Shown here one piece after another: positions 50,998-63,008 of a stretch of 64,000 nucleotides of DNA. A program made the position numbers and the translations under genes. Position 1 is the first letter of the stretch. Each line of letters starts with the position of its first letter. This DNA is from Gonapodya sp. JEL0774 (taxonomy: Eukaryota > Monoblepharomycota > Monoblepharidomycetes > Monoblepharidales > Gonapodyaceae), in NCBI GenBank assembly GCA_027604505.1, contig JADIIX010000004.1, positions 124,001 through 188,000 of the forward strand. The letters run 5' to 3'. Under the pieces are notes generated by a model, which saw only the letters and a list, made by a program, of their open reading frames with translations, did no database searches and was not told the DNA's origin.

Positions 50998-51612
50998 ATG
51001 TCTCAGAGCAACAATCCAAACATAATGGTGAGCATCGCTTGCCTTCCTGAAAGCAATCTACATGGACTAGCTGATTCTGTACCTGTTCGGTTGTGGCACG
51101 CTCCCTCTGACTTGCTTCTCACCACGGCAAACAATCTGGGCACCTTCTACACCCTCTCAATCAGGACTCATCTTTCCTCGCAGACATTTCCGGCGATGCG
51201 AAATCTCGTCTCAAGAAGACCGTAAGTTTCTCAGTGCTGAGATTCTCATGGTTGTTTCTCATACCTCTTCTATGAAATCGACTTACTCAGAAAACCCAAG
51301 AGAAGACTCACCTTCCCACTAAGGGTAGAGTATCCTCGTACTTTGGTACTGAATTCTGCTGTCAAAGATTCACATGTGCTGATGCAATCTGTGATTTGAA
51401 CCCCTTCTCCGGAATACCACTTCGGCGTTGCTGTGAACATTCGACTACGCAACTTCTGTGAACATGGCTGTACTTCGACACTGCAACTTCTGCGAACCAG
51501 AGGAAATTGCGGCTGAGAAGGCCGGCGAGAAAGGCAAGGTGAGATATGGACTAGCTCCAATAATCGTTGGATGTTCTTACAGTCGTTGCCTCGGTTTTCT
51601 CTACAGAAATGA
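50998..51612 (+). CDS. beta-thymosin (single actin-binding WH2-like repeat)
   Basis: Five exons, 50998-51027, 51165-51221, 51291-51324, 51501-51538 and 51607-51612, join in frame to a 54-residue protein. The last exon encodes only Lys and the stop. The middle reads FLADISGDAKSRLKKTKTQE, then KTHLPTKEEIAAEKAGEK. This matches beta-thymosin in full: an amphipathic N-terminal helix, the LKKT core that sits in the actin cleft, the Q-E-K spacer, LPTKEEI and a C-terminal helix. Length is also typical (animal forms 41-45 residues; this one has 10 extra N-terminal residues). The expected role is 1:1 binding of G-actin to keep a monomer pool. All junctions have consensus GT and AG. Family known mainly from animals, hence of interest. 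Confidence 0.85.
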
Positions 51613-52096
51613 GACGCGGTGCCCGCCTCCGCCCCCCCCCCCCCACCTACTCCTCTTGTAAATCCAGTAATGTTCCACTGTACTTCTTGCTCATCTTGCT
51701 CTTCCTGTTCAACAAGCGTGACAAGACAGCACTCCCTTACGATGCACGAAGTTTCAGGTTTTCTGTAATATCTGCTGAGCTGTAATAGAGCGAGGGTATC
51801 ATAACGGAATACGGTGGTCTCTTTTGTTCTGGGGCTGGGGCGGGGCATATTATACCAATAAATGTTGATCAGTCCATTCCATTCAAACTCCCAGAGAGCT
51901 CTGTCACAAAGGGACCTTCCTGCACCGCTGTGATGCATTTATCCTACAATCACTTAACTATTTTTTTGAAATTTCTGACCAAGATTCACAGGACTCCGAT
52001 TGCAAAGTTCTGTAACACAGAAGAGGTATAATACATAAAAGTATTTTGGTATTTTAGAGATATTACGGCGATTGAAGTCAACATGAACGTTCTATC
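51613..52096. other. convergent intergenic region
   Basis: About 480 bases between thymosin and HAUS6, including a poly-C run near 51630-51645 (opposite a purine-rich strand) and an AT-rich patch at 51950-52070. No gene is seen; it likely holds both 3' ends. Confidence 0.4.
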
Positions 52097-55000
52097 TTAG
52101 AGAAGTTCTTCGAGCTCCATTACAACATCACTGCTCAAGTCGTCGGTACACGAATCAGGATCTGCAGAACCCAAAAGCATCAAGTTGACGGAGTGGCTAC
52201 AACATATAATGTTAGGAACTCACTGAATTCAGGGCTACTGGTGAAAGGAGCTTCAATATCTTCGAGATCGAGCTTGAACACACGGTCTACTTCAAAAGAT
52301 GAGGTGCCTGCCCCAGTTGCGAAGCCATGTTGCGCGACGGTAACACTAGATCCAATGAGTGTAGCATCTGATGTAGATCGCGTGGGGCTTCTAGCTTCTA
52401 GAACTTCCAAGGAAATGTGACCAGAAGAATGCGTCTGGGGTGAGGAGTACGATTTTCCATCCACGGTTCCCCCAGGAGCATTTGGAGCCTTGGCCGCGCC
52501 TCGAAGCTTGGCCAACCGTTGAGACAGATCCTGCAGCTTAGTTCCTCCCCGTACCGTGAGCGGTTGCGAAGGTGTTACATTTTTGCGCGGTACAGGTTTG
52601 TATGGAAGCGCCGCAGAAGTATTTGGGGTGTTTGATCGAGGCAGTGACTTTTCAGTTGGCTTGCCAACGGGCGTCAACCTCGCAGTGCCAGCAGGAGGAG
52701 GGGTTTGAGGAGCTCTGACAGGAACCTGCTTCATGGGACGAGGAGTCTTTACAGGAGTGCGTGGAAGTTCCGCTCTAGTTTTGAAACCCCCACGATCTGC
52801 AAAATCAAGGAACGTCTTGACCGAAATTTCTCAGAAATGCAAAAATCGAATAGCATGACCACCCACCCATTGCATGCATGGGATTTATGATTGGTTCGCA
52901 CTGAGCTTCGGGAGTCTTCTCCGGGATTTCTTCAGCGCGGGGAGTCAGCCGTGTACCAAGAGAATTCGCTGCGTTTGTGTTTGTGAGAGAAGACGTCGGA
53001 GTGTTGGGCGGGACGGCACATTGAATGACTGAGGGTGGCCGAAGGCGAGCCCCATTCCCAGTAGATGGTGCTATGGTGGGAGCGGCAATGGAGATATTCG
53101 AGACGTATTCTACAATCTATGAAAATAATCCACATAAGCTCAGCTCCACGGTTATACGGTTATGGAAAAAAGAAACTCAGTGCATTTGCTGTACCTGATC
53201 TGTAACCTTCTCGAAAGCCCTCCTGTCGGACATTCCACCTGCAGTTCTCGCTCGGAAACCCTTTCCTGTCACCGTCTCCAGGGCTGCTCTTAGAACTGGC
53301 TTATTCTCCTTACTCGGCGAACGTATCGTCTTGGGTTTATCTTTTCGGATCACCGATGCGGGGAGGGACTCTATTCTAACTTTCCCCGCTCGTGCGGCAC
53401 CAGTAGCACCTGATGAATTGTTAATAACAGGCTGTTTGGAAGTGTGAGGCACTCCCTGAGGATAGTTGCCGTTTGGTGAGGGTGTCGGAGTCGGAGGTGG
53501 ACCACCTGTCAGAGTGGTGAGACTTCGGGTACATTGTAAATCATTTACAAATGACCCACCCCTTTCAACCTTGACGTGCGGCCCCAGTTTTAGACCTCTC
53601 GGTGTGACGACTTTCATTTCTTGTCCCATCTTCTTTTTGTTCTGTACCGTTTGGGCTACTCTACTTTGGATGGATGCAACAACAGCGGGTGTGACGGGAG
53701 CTGTGCAAAAAAGATTCCCATGAATATTTGGAGTTAACAATACGGCTGGCTGCAACTCACACGGAGTCTTCGAGGCTGTCATGACTCCCAATTTCTGGGC
53801 CAATAACAGCGACCCAAAATAAATCGCATTCATGGTCACTATCGCATCCATTCTCGGAAAGTAGTTGATCGTTTTCTACCTGAAGTCTCAGTTCAAATCT
53901 CGGAGTAGCAGGAGCCGGCTGAAGGGAACTAATTGGACAAACATTGGCAATTCAAGGCATCATGAAGAAGCTACAGCACCACTTCGGTGTGCTGCAAGAC
54001 ACATACCCTTCCTCAATTTCTCTTTTCAACCCATCAAAAGCTTCTGTAACAGTGCGTTCATGTTGTTTCTTGAGACCATCGGCGTAGGACCTGGTAGAGG
54101 CAGATTCATCCACCAAGCGGGCATGAAGTCGAGCTGCGGACTCCAGTAGAGCTTCGTGAGATAGAAAAATTTCGTTCAAGTTCTCGTGAGAAGGATGTGG
54201 AAACGGTTCAGCAGGAGGCAAATCTGAAAATTGAGTGCCTCATTAAATTGAGGGGCAATCCGAATCTCTGCGGTGAGGGAATTCGCCTCACCGGCTAGTA
54301 TGGCACTCGCGTTCGTCCCCACCGCTCTGTCGCCCGTGCCGACAGCATTAGAAGCGTGCGCGAGAAGAGCTAGTGATAGTCTCCAAAGTTTAACCAGTGA
54401 CACAAGGTCGACACAGGAGCTTTGGTAAGGGTTGATAGATTCCTATGAAAGGAAGAAGACACGCAAACGTAGGGAAAATAGAAAATGGAGAGGAGAACAT
54501 GAAATTGAGAAACTGCCGAAAACGGTTTCTGTTCACAGGCAAACTTACCTTGACGAAAACAGTTCCCCACCGCTTAAAGCTCTCGTCTAAACCAATAACC
54601 ACACCCCTGCCGTCCAGGATCAGCTCGTCCATGCGGCTATTTGCGATTGTGTCAATGGTGACTGAATTTGATATTCATGAACAATTCAGGAGGTCAAAAT
54701 GTCAGAAACAGGGGGGGCAAAAATGTCCAGCATTCAGTGCTCACCACTCATATCGGCTACTTCCGCCGCCAATGCTTCGATACTACTCCACTCAAGACGG
54801 ACCTTATGCGCCGTAGTATCTGAAGTCTCACTCGAATGTTCTCCGCCAACAGTCGATGAGAAAGTCCCTCGAGCTCCGCGCTGGGAGCGAAACTGGGCAG
54901 AATGAGCAGTCAGGATAGACTACCCGCAAAAGTGAAATCAGATGAAACGTCCAGAACCGACGGATTCTACGGAAACGCACTTCCCCCTCTGCGGCACCCT

Positions 55001-56516
55001 CCCACACAGTCTGACTGTTCGTAACTGCCAATTCCCACGCTCGTTCTTCCTCTACGCGTTCATTTGATGTAATTAAGAAGGTGTCAACTTCCCGTGAAAT
55101 TGCAGCCTGATATTCAGAAGAAAGGCCATGGTTGATGAACGAGACGGTTCCGGGTACTTGCAACTTCATGCAGTGGGCTCACGTCCAGAAAATCCCTGAT
55201 TGCGCTATCGGACATGCATCGTTTCAGTGCGCGCACGTCTGGTATTCCTCCTAAGGCATCCGGTGAGATTTCACAGGTGGCTGCTTGTTCCACAACATGT
55301 TCGGAAACTGCAAGCATAAGTCGCTCAAACCTGTGTCCGTAGGCAGAATGAAGAGAATGCAACAATGCAGCAAGGTTACACGTTTAAGCCCAAGCTAAAT
55401 CCAAACATACCGGTCTCCCCGACACTCATCCAAAAAGCTTCTGCGAACAACGATCTCTCCGAATGCACCACCAGCATTACCCTCCTTTTCAAACACACTT
55501 CCACCTCCAGCGCCAGTGCCTGGACCAGAGAGCTTACCTTCCCTTTTAAGCCGCGAAAACCAACCAAAAATAAGGTTCCGGAATTCACGAGACGATGCTG
55601 GACTGACACAAGGGTAGGCTGGGCGCAGCAGCTAGAACAGACATCATAGTTTGGGGCGGTAGTAAAGGCAAACGAAAGAGACGAGTGATGGGTGAATTAC
55701 GAGGCCCATGGGATCGCAACGCGGTTCAAGATAGAAATCACAAGGACATTGAGGCATGTACCGTTTCGTGCATCTCTCAAGGAGACGTTCCTCAGTCAAA
55801 ACTTTTCTGCAACTGAAAAATATCTCTTTTGATCATTCAAGCACACTTTACCACTCTTCAAACTTGCCACATCATGCCACAACGATGGGCGGCGCAATGC
55901 ACAAAGCTCCCCACCAGCACAACAATCACAACGACAGCTCCATCATTCGACGGAGTTTGCATGCTCGTTGACTTCTAGTACCCACCTTGCGAACTTCTTC
56001 TCCCTCGCAACGTTCCCAGAGCCACGCTGCGACCACTTCAAATGCCCGCGAATTGCCCTGGTTCCTTGAAAACATTTCGGCATCGAGAACGAGTCCCGGG
56101 TGGAGAGTCGAGTGTGCATGAGGGTCAAATCCCAGAAGAAGTAAGTTGGAAAGAAGAAGTGACGCTGGACTTGGAGCGGAAACGTCCGCTTTGGGTGCTT
56201 TAAGCGGCGGGGAATGGGAGGTAGGAGACAAAGTCACTGGAACAAAAGTGACTGATGTTATTGTTGCTTCAGTTGATAGAGGAGCGGAGCTGGTGCGTTG
56301 AGGAGTGGTCCCTTCGGCTTGAGAGGCGGGCACGTGGCTGATTGCGTTGTTCTCAGCGGCAGTAGTACTGGTCATATCAACGGGCGTTCTAGGTATAGGT
56401 GACTCCAAGCGGCTCGAGTTTTCATCCATTATCAGAGGATCGAGAATCTCTCGGTCAACAGGAGTTGGAACCTTCTGTGCTGCATCAACTGGAGGGACGT
56501 TTCGAGAGAGGGTCAT
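52097..56516 (-). CDS. HAUS6: HAUS augmin-like complex subunit 6
   Basis: Fifteen exons: 56516-55986, 55631-55538, 55519-55411, 55330-55183, 55106-54981, 54880-54745, 54661-54549, 54442-54292, 54223-54003, 53875-53761, 53700-53560, 53505-53195, 53116-52867, 52796-52224 and 52161-52097, about 1027 aa. Augmin places gamma-tubulin on existing microtubules in the spindle. The HAUS6 N-terminal domain is recognised by LLLSNLLLLGFDPHAHSTLH, EMFSRNQGNSRAFEVVAAWL, SREFRNLIFGWFSRLK and the signature RSFLDECRGDRFERLMLAVS. The middle is helical. The C-terminal third is Pro/Ser-rich and probably disordered, ending with the acidic SDVVMELEELL. An N-terminal extension of about 110 residues precedes the domain. 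The junction 54003/53875 is the least secure; the identity rests on the N-terminal domain. Confidence 0.82.
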
Positions 56517-56713
56517 CGAATACAATAACACAGATTGAGTGTGAAAAGAGCCGGGGCAGCAATATGGACTTGTCCCGGCTCACGTTTTGACAGGGCCCGG
56601 AATGGCGTGTCATTGTGTGCAAAATCCACACGAATATTGCGAAGACAAAGTAAGGAGCTTCGAGCGTACTCAAAATGCAAGCACGGACATGCTTTTTTGG
56701 TTGCAAATTGTTC

Positions 56714-58567
56714 TCAAATTAATCCCACTAGTAATGCGCTCACAGCTACCCCAATCCCCGCCATCAGGAACAGAAAATACACACGCCTTTGCTTTACCGT
56801 GGGAGGCAGGTGTGCAGTGGATGCTGCTGCGGCTGGCGCGTTTGCGGAGAACTGTTCTGGAAGCACGGTGTATTTCAATGTCCGGACCTGAGGTGGTGGT
56901 TTGTGTTTCAATCCTCAAACACCTGCGAGCGCCATAACTCAACGCGGCCCACATCTTGCTTCATACGAACCAGGAAGATTGCGTAAGCGACCATTGTGTA
57001 GCCAAACAATCCCATCCAAATGATCATGTACCCTCTCAAAGGTGTCATTCTGATGAACATGGTGAGTATAATACTAGGGCCAATCAATAGATTTGTCAGC
57101 TGCACTTCGAAGATTGACATATTACTTCATCACTCACCCAATGAACTTGTATCCACTAACTCCAACGACATCCCATGTGGATCCCTCCATGTTCACATTG
57201 AGCAAGTACACGCCCAGCCTGAACAGCAGTACCTCCAGGGCAACCAGGGCGAAGGCAGTTGTGGATGTAGAGCCCAATTGTGATGGGTGAAATCTGGTAT
57301 AAATGGAATTTTGGCAACTGAGAACTATCCCAAACGCGGTCTAATTAAACACGAACAACTCACTTATCCTGTTGTCCGAGTCCAACACCAACCAGTAAAA
57401 CATAAGTTACGAATGCCATGGCTTTGGACGAAGTAAGAATGCTTCACACTTGAGCCACAATATCAAAAGCAGGGGATGCGCCTAAGAGAACAACGAACCC
57501 GGTATATACAGATCTGGAGCATTCACGTCCTCTCTTGGAACTCGATAGCCCTCCACAGTGCCTTGTTGGGAACGTCGAACTTGACGTGACCAAGACTTTC
57601 ATGCGGGTTACATCATCGAGAAGAAGTTATCCAATGGTGGCAGTAAGTAAGTATGACCGAAGTACGCAAAAACGAGACACCAGCCTATACCACGCACTCG
57701 CTAGGCGTAGCAATATGAAACTCACTCCGTGACCCCATGGCGCCACCACTAGTCGAAGTTTGTTCAACACATATCGATTGGACACAGCAAAGTAGTATTT
57801 GAGGGAGGACACGTTGAGGTAAGGTTGCACCTATGAGAGTACAGTGCCGTTTAGAGATGCCACCATTGGCATCAAAGTTTACTACGCTGCCTGCTCTAGA
57901 AATTGGAACTTCCGCAATCATTTCTCGACAATAGTGTTACCAACGGATCCTCCAAACATTCACCAATGAAATTTGAATTCAAGACTCAGGCAATTCTAGG
58001 GTGCGAATTCCGCAACAAGGTAATCTGGTTCAATGCGTGGCACGAACTCACATTCTGGTTGAAATTTTCGCTCCTTTCAGCAATCATCCGAGCCGCAAAG
58101 TCCATCCCCATCTGAGCAGCCGGGTTCCCGGCCGTCAGACCCTGTACAAACTGAGAGGGGGAAAAGCTCTCGGCAATGGGCTCTGGCTGTCCCGGCTGGC
58201 TGCGACCAGCAGCGGTTGCTCCGACCGGCGAAACTCCAGCCCACCCCGGCTGAGGCTGCTGAAACAGTGCATTTGCAGCTCCGTACGAAGCTTGGCCAGG
58301 TTGCGCATAGCCAGGTCCATAAAACCCGCTCTGCGCTTGTGCTCCATACGATCCAGCTGTTGGTTGGGTGAACTGTCCAGCCTGCTGCCCGCCATACAAC
58401 CCGCCTCCATAAGCGTTGCTAGAGGTTTGCAATGGTTGTGCTCCCATCACATTACCACTAGGTTGAGGAATGGGAACCGACCGCTGGGGTTGTGGGGCGT
58501 AGAGGGGTGTCGGCGATACTGAAGAGGGAAGTGGTGGCGGCGATGGGGTTGGGCCCCAGCGAGACAT
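56714..58567 (-). CDS. YIF1: YIF1, Yip1-interacting membrane protein
   Basis: Seven exons, 58567-58052, 57830-57726, 57595-57499, 57421-57364, 57293-57138, 57073-56971 and 56887-56714, encode 402 aa. The N-terminal 160 residues are Pro/Gln/Gly-rich and cytosolic. The family core follows: SSLKYYFAVSNRYVLNKLRL, VPREDVNAPDLYIPAMAFVT, and several membrane spans including FVTYVLLVGVGLG, FALVALEVLLFRLGVYLL and MIIWMGLFGYTMVAYAIFLV, with FLVRTLKY joining two exons and a last span YFLFLMAGIGVAVSALLVGL. YIF1 works with YIP1 and Rab GTPases in ER-to-Golgi vesicle traffic. A shorter read-through ending VFED is possible, but the spliced form restores the conserved VRTLKY and the last span. Confidence 0.92.
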
Positions 58568-58977
58568 AATGCTATGTTGTATGTTGACAGACGGGTAGTG
58601 CCGATCGAGGAAGGGCCTGCTCAATGTGGTTAGGTGTGGTGGTTGTTCAGTTGTTATCGTACAATAATGTCGTGTGAGGAGTTCTGCCGCGCCGTGCACA
58701 TTTCAACTGATGTTCTCATTTCACCCACAACCAGCACAGGCTTTGGCTTGTCAGAAATGTTGTTCAAATCAAACAAGCATTGTCTTAGTACTGCGTCTGG
58801 TCCCACAGCCCAGCGTATTATGTATTTGTCTTCCAAAGTCCATAGCAGCTCCCTGAGTTTTGCCCATGCAAGTCCCTGGACCTCATTCAAAATATATGTC
58901 CGCCACTTCGTTGACACCGCTTCTCAACTTTCACAGTCGAGCAACAGTCGAACTTGGTAGTTTCCCGCGAATCGTGA
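58568..58977. other. divergent promoter region, YIF1 / ankyrin-SH3 gene
   Basis: About 410 bases between divergent ATGs. No gene signal. The second gene may instead start at 59083, which would lengthen this region. Confidence 0.35.
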
Positions 58978-60475
58978 ATGTCCCGAAGTTCCCCACAGCA
59001 GCTACGAAGTTCAACCCACCGTGCCAAGACTTACTATCATTCTCATTCTCGCAGGCTCACATCCCATAAACCGCCAGCGAGAATGCGATCGTCCGCTTCC
59101 ACCCCATTTCTCGCCCGCGACACACGCGAATCTACTCTTATCGATGCTGTTGAAAGCGGGAATGTTCAACTCGTTCGCCAGTTGCTGAGTGAAGGAACGT
59201 CTCCCAACGCCAGGAAAATCAGTGTTCTGACTGTCAACACTGGTCGCTGGGACAGAAATTCAGGGCCACCACGAACAGACTCCTCGGACGGAGAGTCCGC
59301 TCTCGCTTTAGCAATTGTTGCTGGAAACTTCGAGCTGGTGAAAGCACTACTGGAATTCAAGGCGGACCCCAATATGGCAATATCATGGCAACTGAGTGGA
59401 CTGGACCCCTGGACCGCAGATTCATGGAATAGATCCCGTTGGGCAATCAACTGGCTTTATCCGTCAAGCCTGTCCTTCGCCGTCGGCAGACTAGGACGAG
59501 TGACGAACTCTGATGGAAAAACGGTCAGCAATTGGCAATCCGATGCAGAGAACGCATTGCGCCTTCGAGTGAATAAGAGAGGTAGCTGTCCAAAGATAGT
59601 TAACCCCTCTCTGAATGCCGATCGACTAGTCGAAATTACATTCACACCGAAGATAGAAATTGTAAGCCTGCTTCTTCGATACGGAGGGAAAGTTTCTGAT
59701 GAGCTCCTGGATGCAGCACGGACATTGAAAGATCGAAAATTCTACGAGCTTCTCCTAAACCATCGAAATGAGGAAACTGAGCAACAAAGACATCGTGAGG
59801 AAGAACTCCGCATTAAAAAGGAGTGGGAAGCAATCCAGAGTCTTGTGGAAGCTGCAACACAGGTTGCTGTCAGCCAATTGAATGGCCGAATCCACGCGTT
59901 GGAGAACAAATTGGACGGCCAGGCAACTGAAATTGCAGAGATGCAACGCCTGCACCTGATTACCACGAACGCCTTGCAACGAGAAATCGCAGATTTGCGG
60001 CAACACGTTGGGTTGTCCTCACCAATTCCCATTAAACCAGATATGGCCCCACCGGTGCAAGTGAAACAAGTGCGAGAAGTGAAAATTCCTTATCAACCAC
60101 GGGAGGCGGATGAGATTGAGTTGCAGTCAGGTCAAGAGGTGTTCGTTCATTTGGAGTATGTCGATGGATGGGGACGAGGATTGTGCATTGCCACAGGTTT
60201 GTCAGTCTCCACTTTTTTCACGACTAATAGCGCTGGAAGTGTTCTTGTCATTTTAATTAGGGGCTGTCGGTTACTTTCCCATGGCAGTTGTCAGTGAGAG
60301 TGCCGGAACTGTCCCTCCACTTACGCAAAGGACAGCGTCGTTGGATCGTCCCGTGGGTCGGAGCCAACCACCCTCATCTTCCCCTGTACTTGCTGCCCTT
60401 CCCATCCATCTGGCGGTGCCTGCAGAGCAGGGTCGTATAAAGGGTATTGGCCTTGGACAAAGTAGCTCCCGTTGA
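58978..60475 (+). CDS. ankyrin-repeat and SH3-domain protein
   Basis: Two exons, 58978-60196 and 60261-60475, encode 477 aa (ATG at 58978; a second at 59083 is also reasonable). The N-terminal part has ankyrin-type units: STLIDAVESGNVQLVRQLLS with GTSPNAR, and ESALALAIVAGNFELVKALL with KADPN, and a further degenerate unit after KIEIVSLLLRYGGKVSDELL. A coiled coil (about 255-345, EEETEQQRHREEELRIKKEW-like) follows. The C-terminal SH3 domain reads YQPREADEIELQSGQEVFVH, DGWGRGLC and GAVGYFPMAVV, with the exon junction inside it. It is probably a cytosolic adaptor binding Pro-rich partners. I do not recognise a named orthologue. Confidence 0.8.
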
Positions 60476-60537
60476 ACACGGTAATAACGTCAAAGAGGAG
60501 TGCATAATATTGTCCATGTTTAGTATTATTGAAATGG

Positions 60538-62595
60538 TCACACTGCGTAAACATCGTGCTCAACCTTGAGGTACTTGCAGTTCGATTTTCGCAACATCTT
60601 GCCTACATACTGCAGGCTAACTTCCTGTGGTGCCTGCACAGTACCCGGAAGACTTGGGAAGACTACCCAGCTTCGTGGGGACTCTGCCGCAGCTGTTAAC
60701 GACAGTGGCTCCCAAGGATAAGGACGATATTCTGCCAACATATTTCCTGTCGGCGTATTTTCATATTGCATTGCAACTGAGGCTTGATGACTCGTTCCAT
60801 TGTGGGGAACGTCGGGCGGATGACTTGGTTCATTGCGGAGAACGTTGGAGCTAGAATGGCATCGCATACTTAGTTCCTCTTCATTGACATTTGCGGTATA
60901 TGGTATGGCACTTCTGCTGTTGTCGCAACCGACTCTCCGTCCTCGTCCCGCATCTGTGTGGCCTGCTCCAATGTTCATATCGTCCAGCATTGTGAATTCT
61001 CGGTCTGTCACATCTGCGTGGCGGTTGTCTTGAACGGAGTCTCGTCCTGGATGTTCTGAATCTGCAGCAAGATTTGCCAACGATGACACTTGATGAGGTT
61101 CAGGCCAAACAGCACTACTTCGCATCCCAACAAGCTGTTGGTCTCCATCTGCTCTTTGCCGACTCAGGAGAGCATCAGAATCTTCTGAATCACTTGTTCC
61201 GTCGCTACTCATATTTCGGTCGCCATCTGCACACGTTCTTCCAACGACTTCACCGTACTCCGGCTTTGTTTGGACGAATTGCGCGACCTTACTTTTGTTG
61301 CGACCTGCGTGGGCGCGAAGACCAGACTTCTGGAGGAGAAGCTGTTGGTGCAGTTGATTTCGATGCGCAGATCCTGACTTTTCGGGTAGGATCGAGGTAA
61401 TGGCCGTGAGCGTAGTGGGCTGAAGGCGACTCAGACGCTCCCATGAGATTTTCACTCTAATCGCCTTCACCAAGGTGTACCCACATCACCCCATGTCTCA
61501 GCGCCCCTTCTTTTGGTCGATTTTGTCGCTCTTTGAGCTTTAGTGGTTTCTAAAAACTCTTTCGCTCCCGGAATATCTTTGGAACCACCTCCAATCTCCC
61601 ATCCTTTGATGTACCGGTCGTGAAACGACATCCAAGCACGTTCCGACCCAAAAACACGTTCGACTGGGCTAGCGGGTGCTAAAGAGTTTGAGCGCTGCCG
61701 CGAAGCACTGCTTTGAGGGTTAGAAGAGAGTCGTCTGTCGTCCGTGCCAGATTTTGCGTGGGGTGGGTTGACATCGGTTGGCAGGTATGTTTCGTATTCG
61801 AAAGAGGTTAAAGACCCGGTACCAGCGCGAAAAATCAGGTTAGATTTGCTCTTGGAAACCGTCAGAATTGGCTCGTCCCCGTGGAAGGACATGTGGGCAC
61901 CAGGCGAAGGTTCAGCACTGTGGATGATCATGAACCGGGAACGACGGTGGCAAGAAGATCCCTGATCTTCATTCGCTCCTTCTTTTCTTGCCACCTCGTT
62001 ATTTGTTCGCTCAACGAGACGGTTGAACGTGCCACCTCGATCAATCTTCAATGTTTGTGCAGATGATAACGCCACGAAGCTACGGTCCCTCGATGTTTGA
62101 TTTTGATCCATAGAGGACATAGCTAATAGATGAGAGCCACCAAGAGCAGTCGTTGATGAGTTGAGAAATAGGTGGTTGGTGGGTGCGGGGACATAACTGT
62201 TTCGGTGTGGTGTCCCACTCTTCCTTGGAACGACGATTGGGTGCAGAGCACGTAGCTAGAATGAAAAGCAATACAAAGTTGAAAAGAAGATGGAGGGAAT
62301 CCCACAGCATCCTCAGTAAACTCGCCTTCTCTTGACGGCACTTCCTTTGCCACTCCTCCCTCTCCACATTTGCCTTCATTATCCTTCTCTGCCTCTCCGC
62401 AATCACTTCTCTTGTTCGATCCACTTTCGCCACGAGTCTGATCCGTCTCTCCTCCCGTTGAAGTGCAATCTGACGACGGACTCCATTCTCAATGAGATCG
62501 AATAAGTGGGCACCAGCTTGATCGTCAGAATGATGATGCCGAACGGGGGAAGGAAATACAGTCACTGTCCGTCTATTGTCGTCTAATGAACCCAT
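60538..62595 (-). CDS. uncharacterised Ser/charged protein
   Basis: I do not recognise the family. A three-exon model, 62595-62368, 62255-61485 and 61419-60538, is open throughout (626 aa, phase 0 at each junction). The N-terminus carries an Arg/Glu-rich helix (LIENGVRRQIALQREERRIR, VAERQRR-like) that may be a coiled coil. The middle has MSFHGDEPILTVSKSKSNLI, YETYLPTDVNP and WMSFHDRYIKGWEIGGGSKD. The C-terminal half is polar with acidic patches (DGTSDSEDSD) and ends VSLQYVGKMLRKSNCKYLKV. It looks cytosolic and partly disordered. The first junction is uncertain, and the last 300 codons could be a separate gene. The stop lies 62 bases from the convergent ankyrin-SH3 stop. Confidence 0.5.
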
Positions 62596-63008
62596 CAGGT
62601 TTTGAGTGCACTAACTGATATGTGAAGATGTCACAATTGCGAGTGTGTGGGCGGACTGTACCAGAAGCAGTCCAGCCAGCAAACACGGTTGAGAAGACCT
62701 GTGCCTCTTGGCTGTCACCATAATGACCACTCATTACATATTACGGGGAGACTCCCCAGGTAAGTTCCAGTTGTCGTGATGAAACGCAGCGAGTGAGAGA
62801 GGTTCCCCGGCCCTCTTTCTCTTCCTTTCGTTCTTTGTGGACAAAACCACGGGTCCATTTTATGGACTCTCTATGTTTTGAACACCTTGCTGCTCAACAG
62901 ACGACCGGGACCTGCTGTGTTGTCTCCACACATTCATGTGTGTATTTCTGTCGCAGATAACCCTCAATGGCACACATTTCTACTTCTCATTTTCTTTGTC
63001 TTTGTCAT
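62596..63008. other. intergenic, unknown gene 5' side to acyl-CoA dehydrogenase 3' end
   Basis: About 410 bases. No gene is seen; a T-rich stretch at 62960-63010 is likely the 3' region of the dehydrogenase. Confidence 0.35.

Noticed and set aside
51270-51938. 222-codon open frame antisense to the thymosin gene
   Set aside because: No motif, and it covers the conserved thymosin exons in antisense.
60321-60563. 80-codon minus frame antisense to the SH3 gene end
   Set aside because: It is antisense to conserved coding sequence, and the unknown gene stops at 60538 in its own frame.
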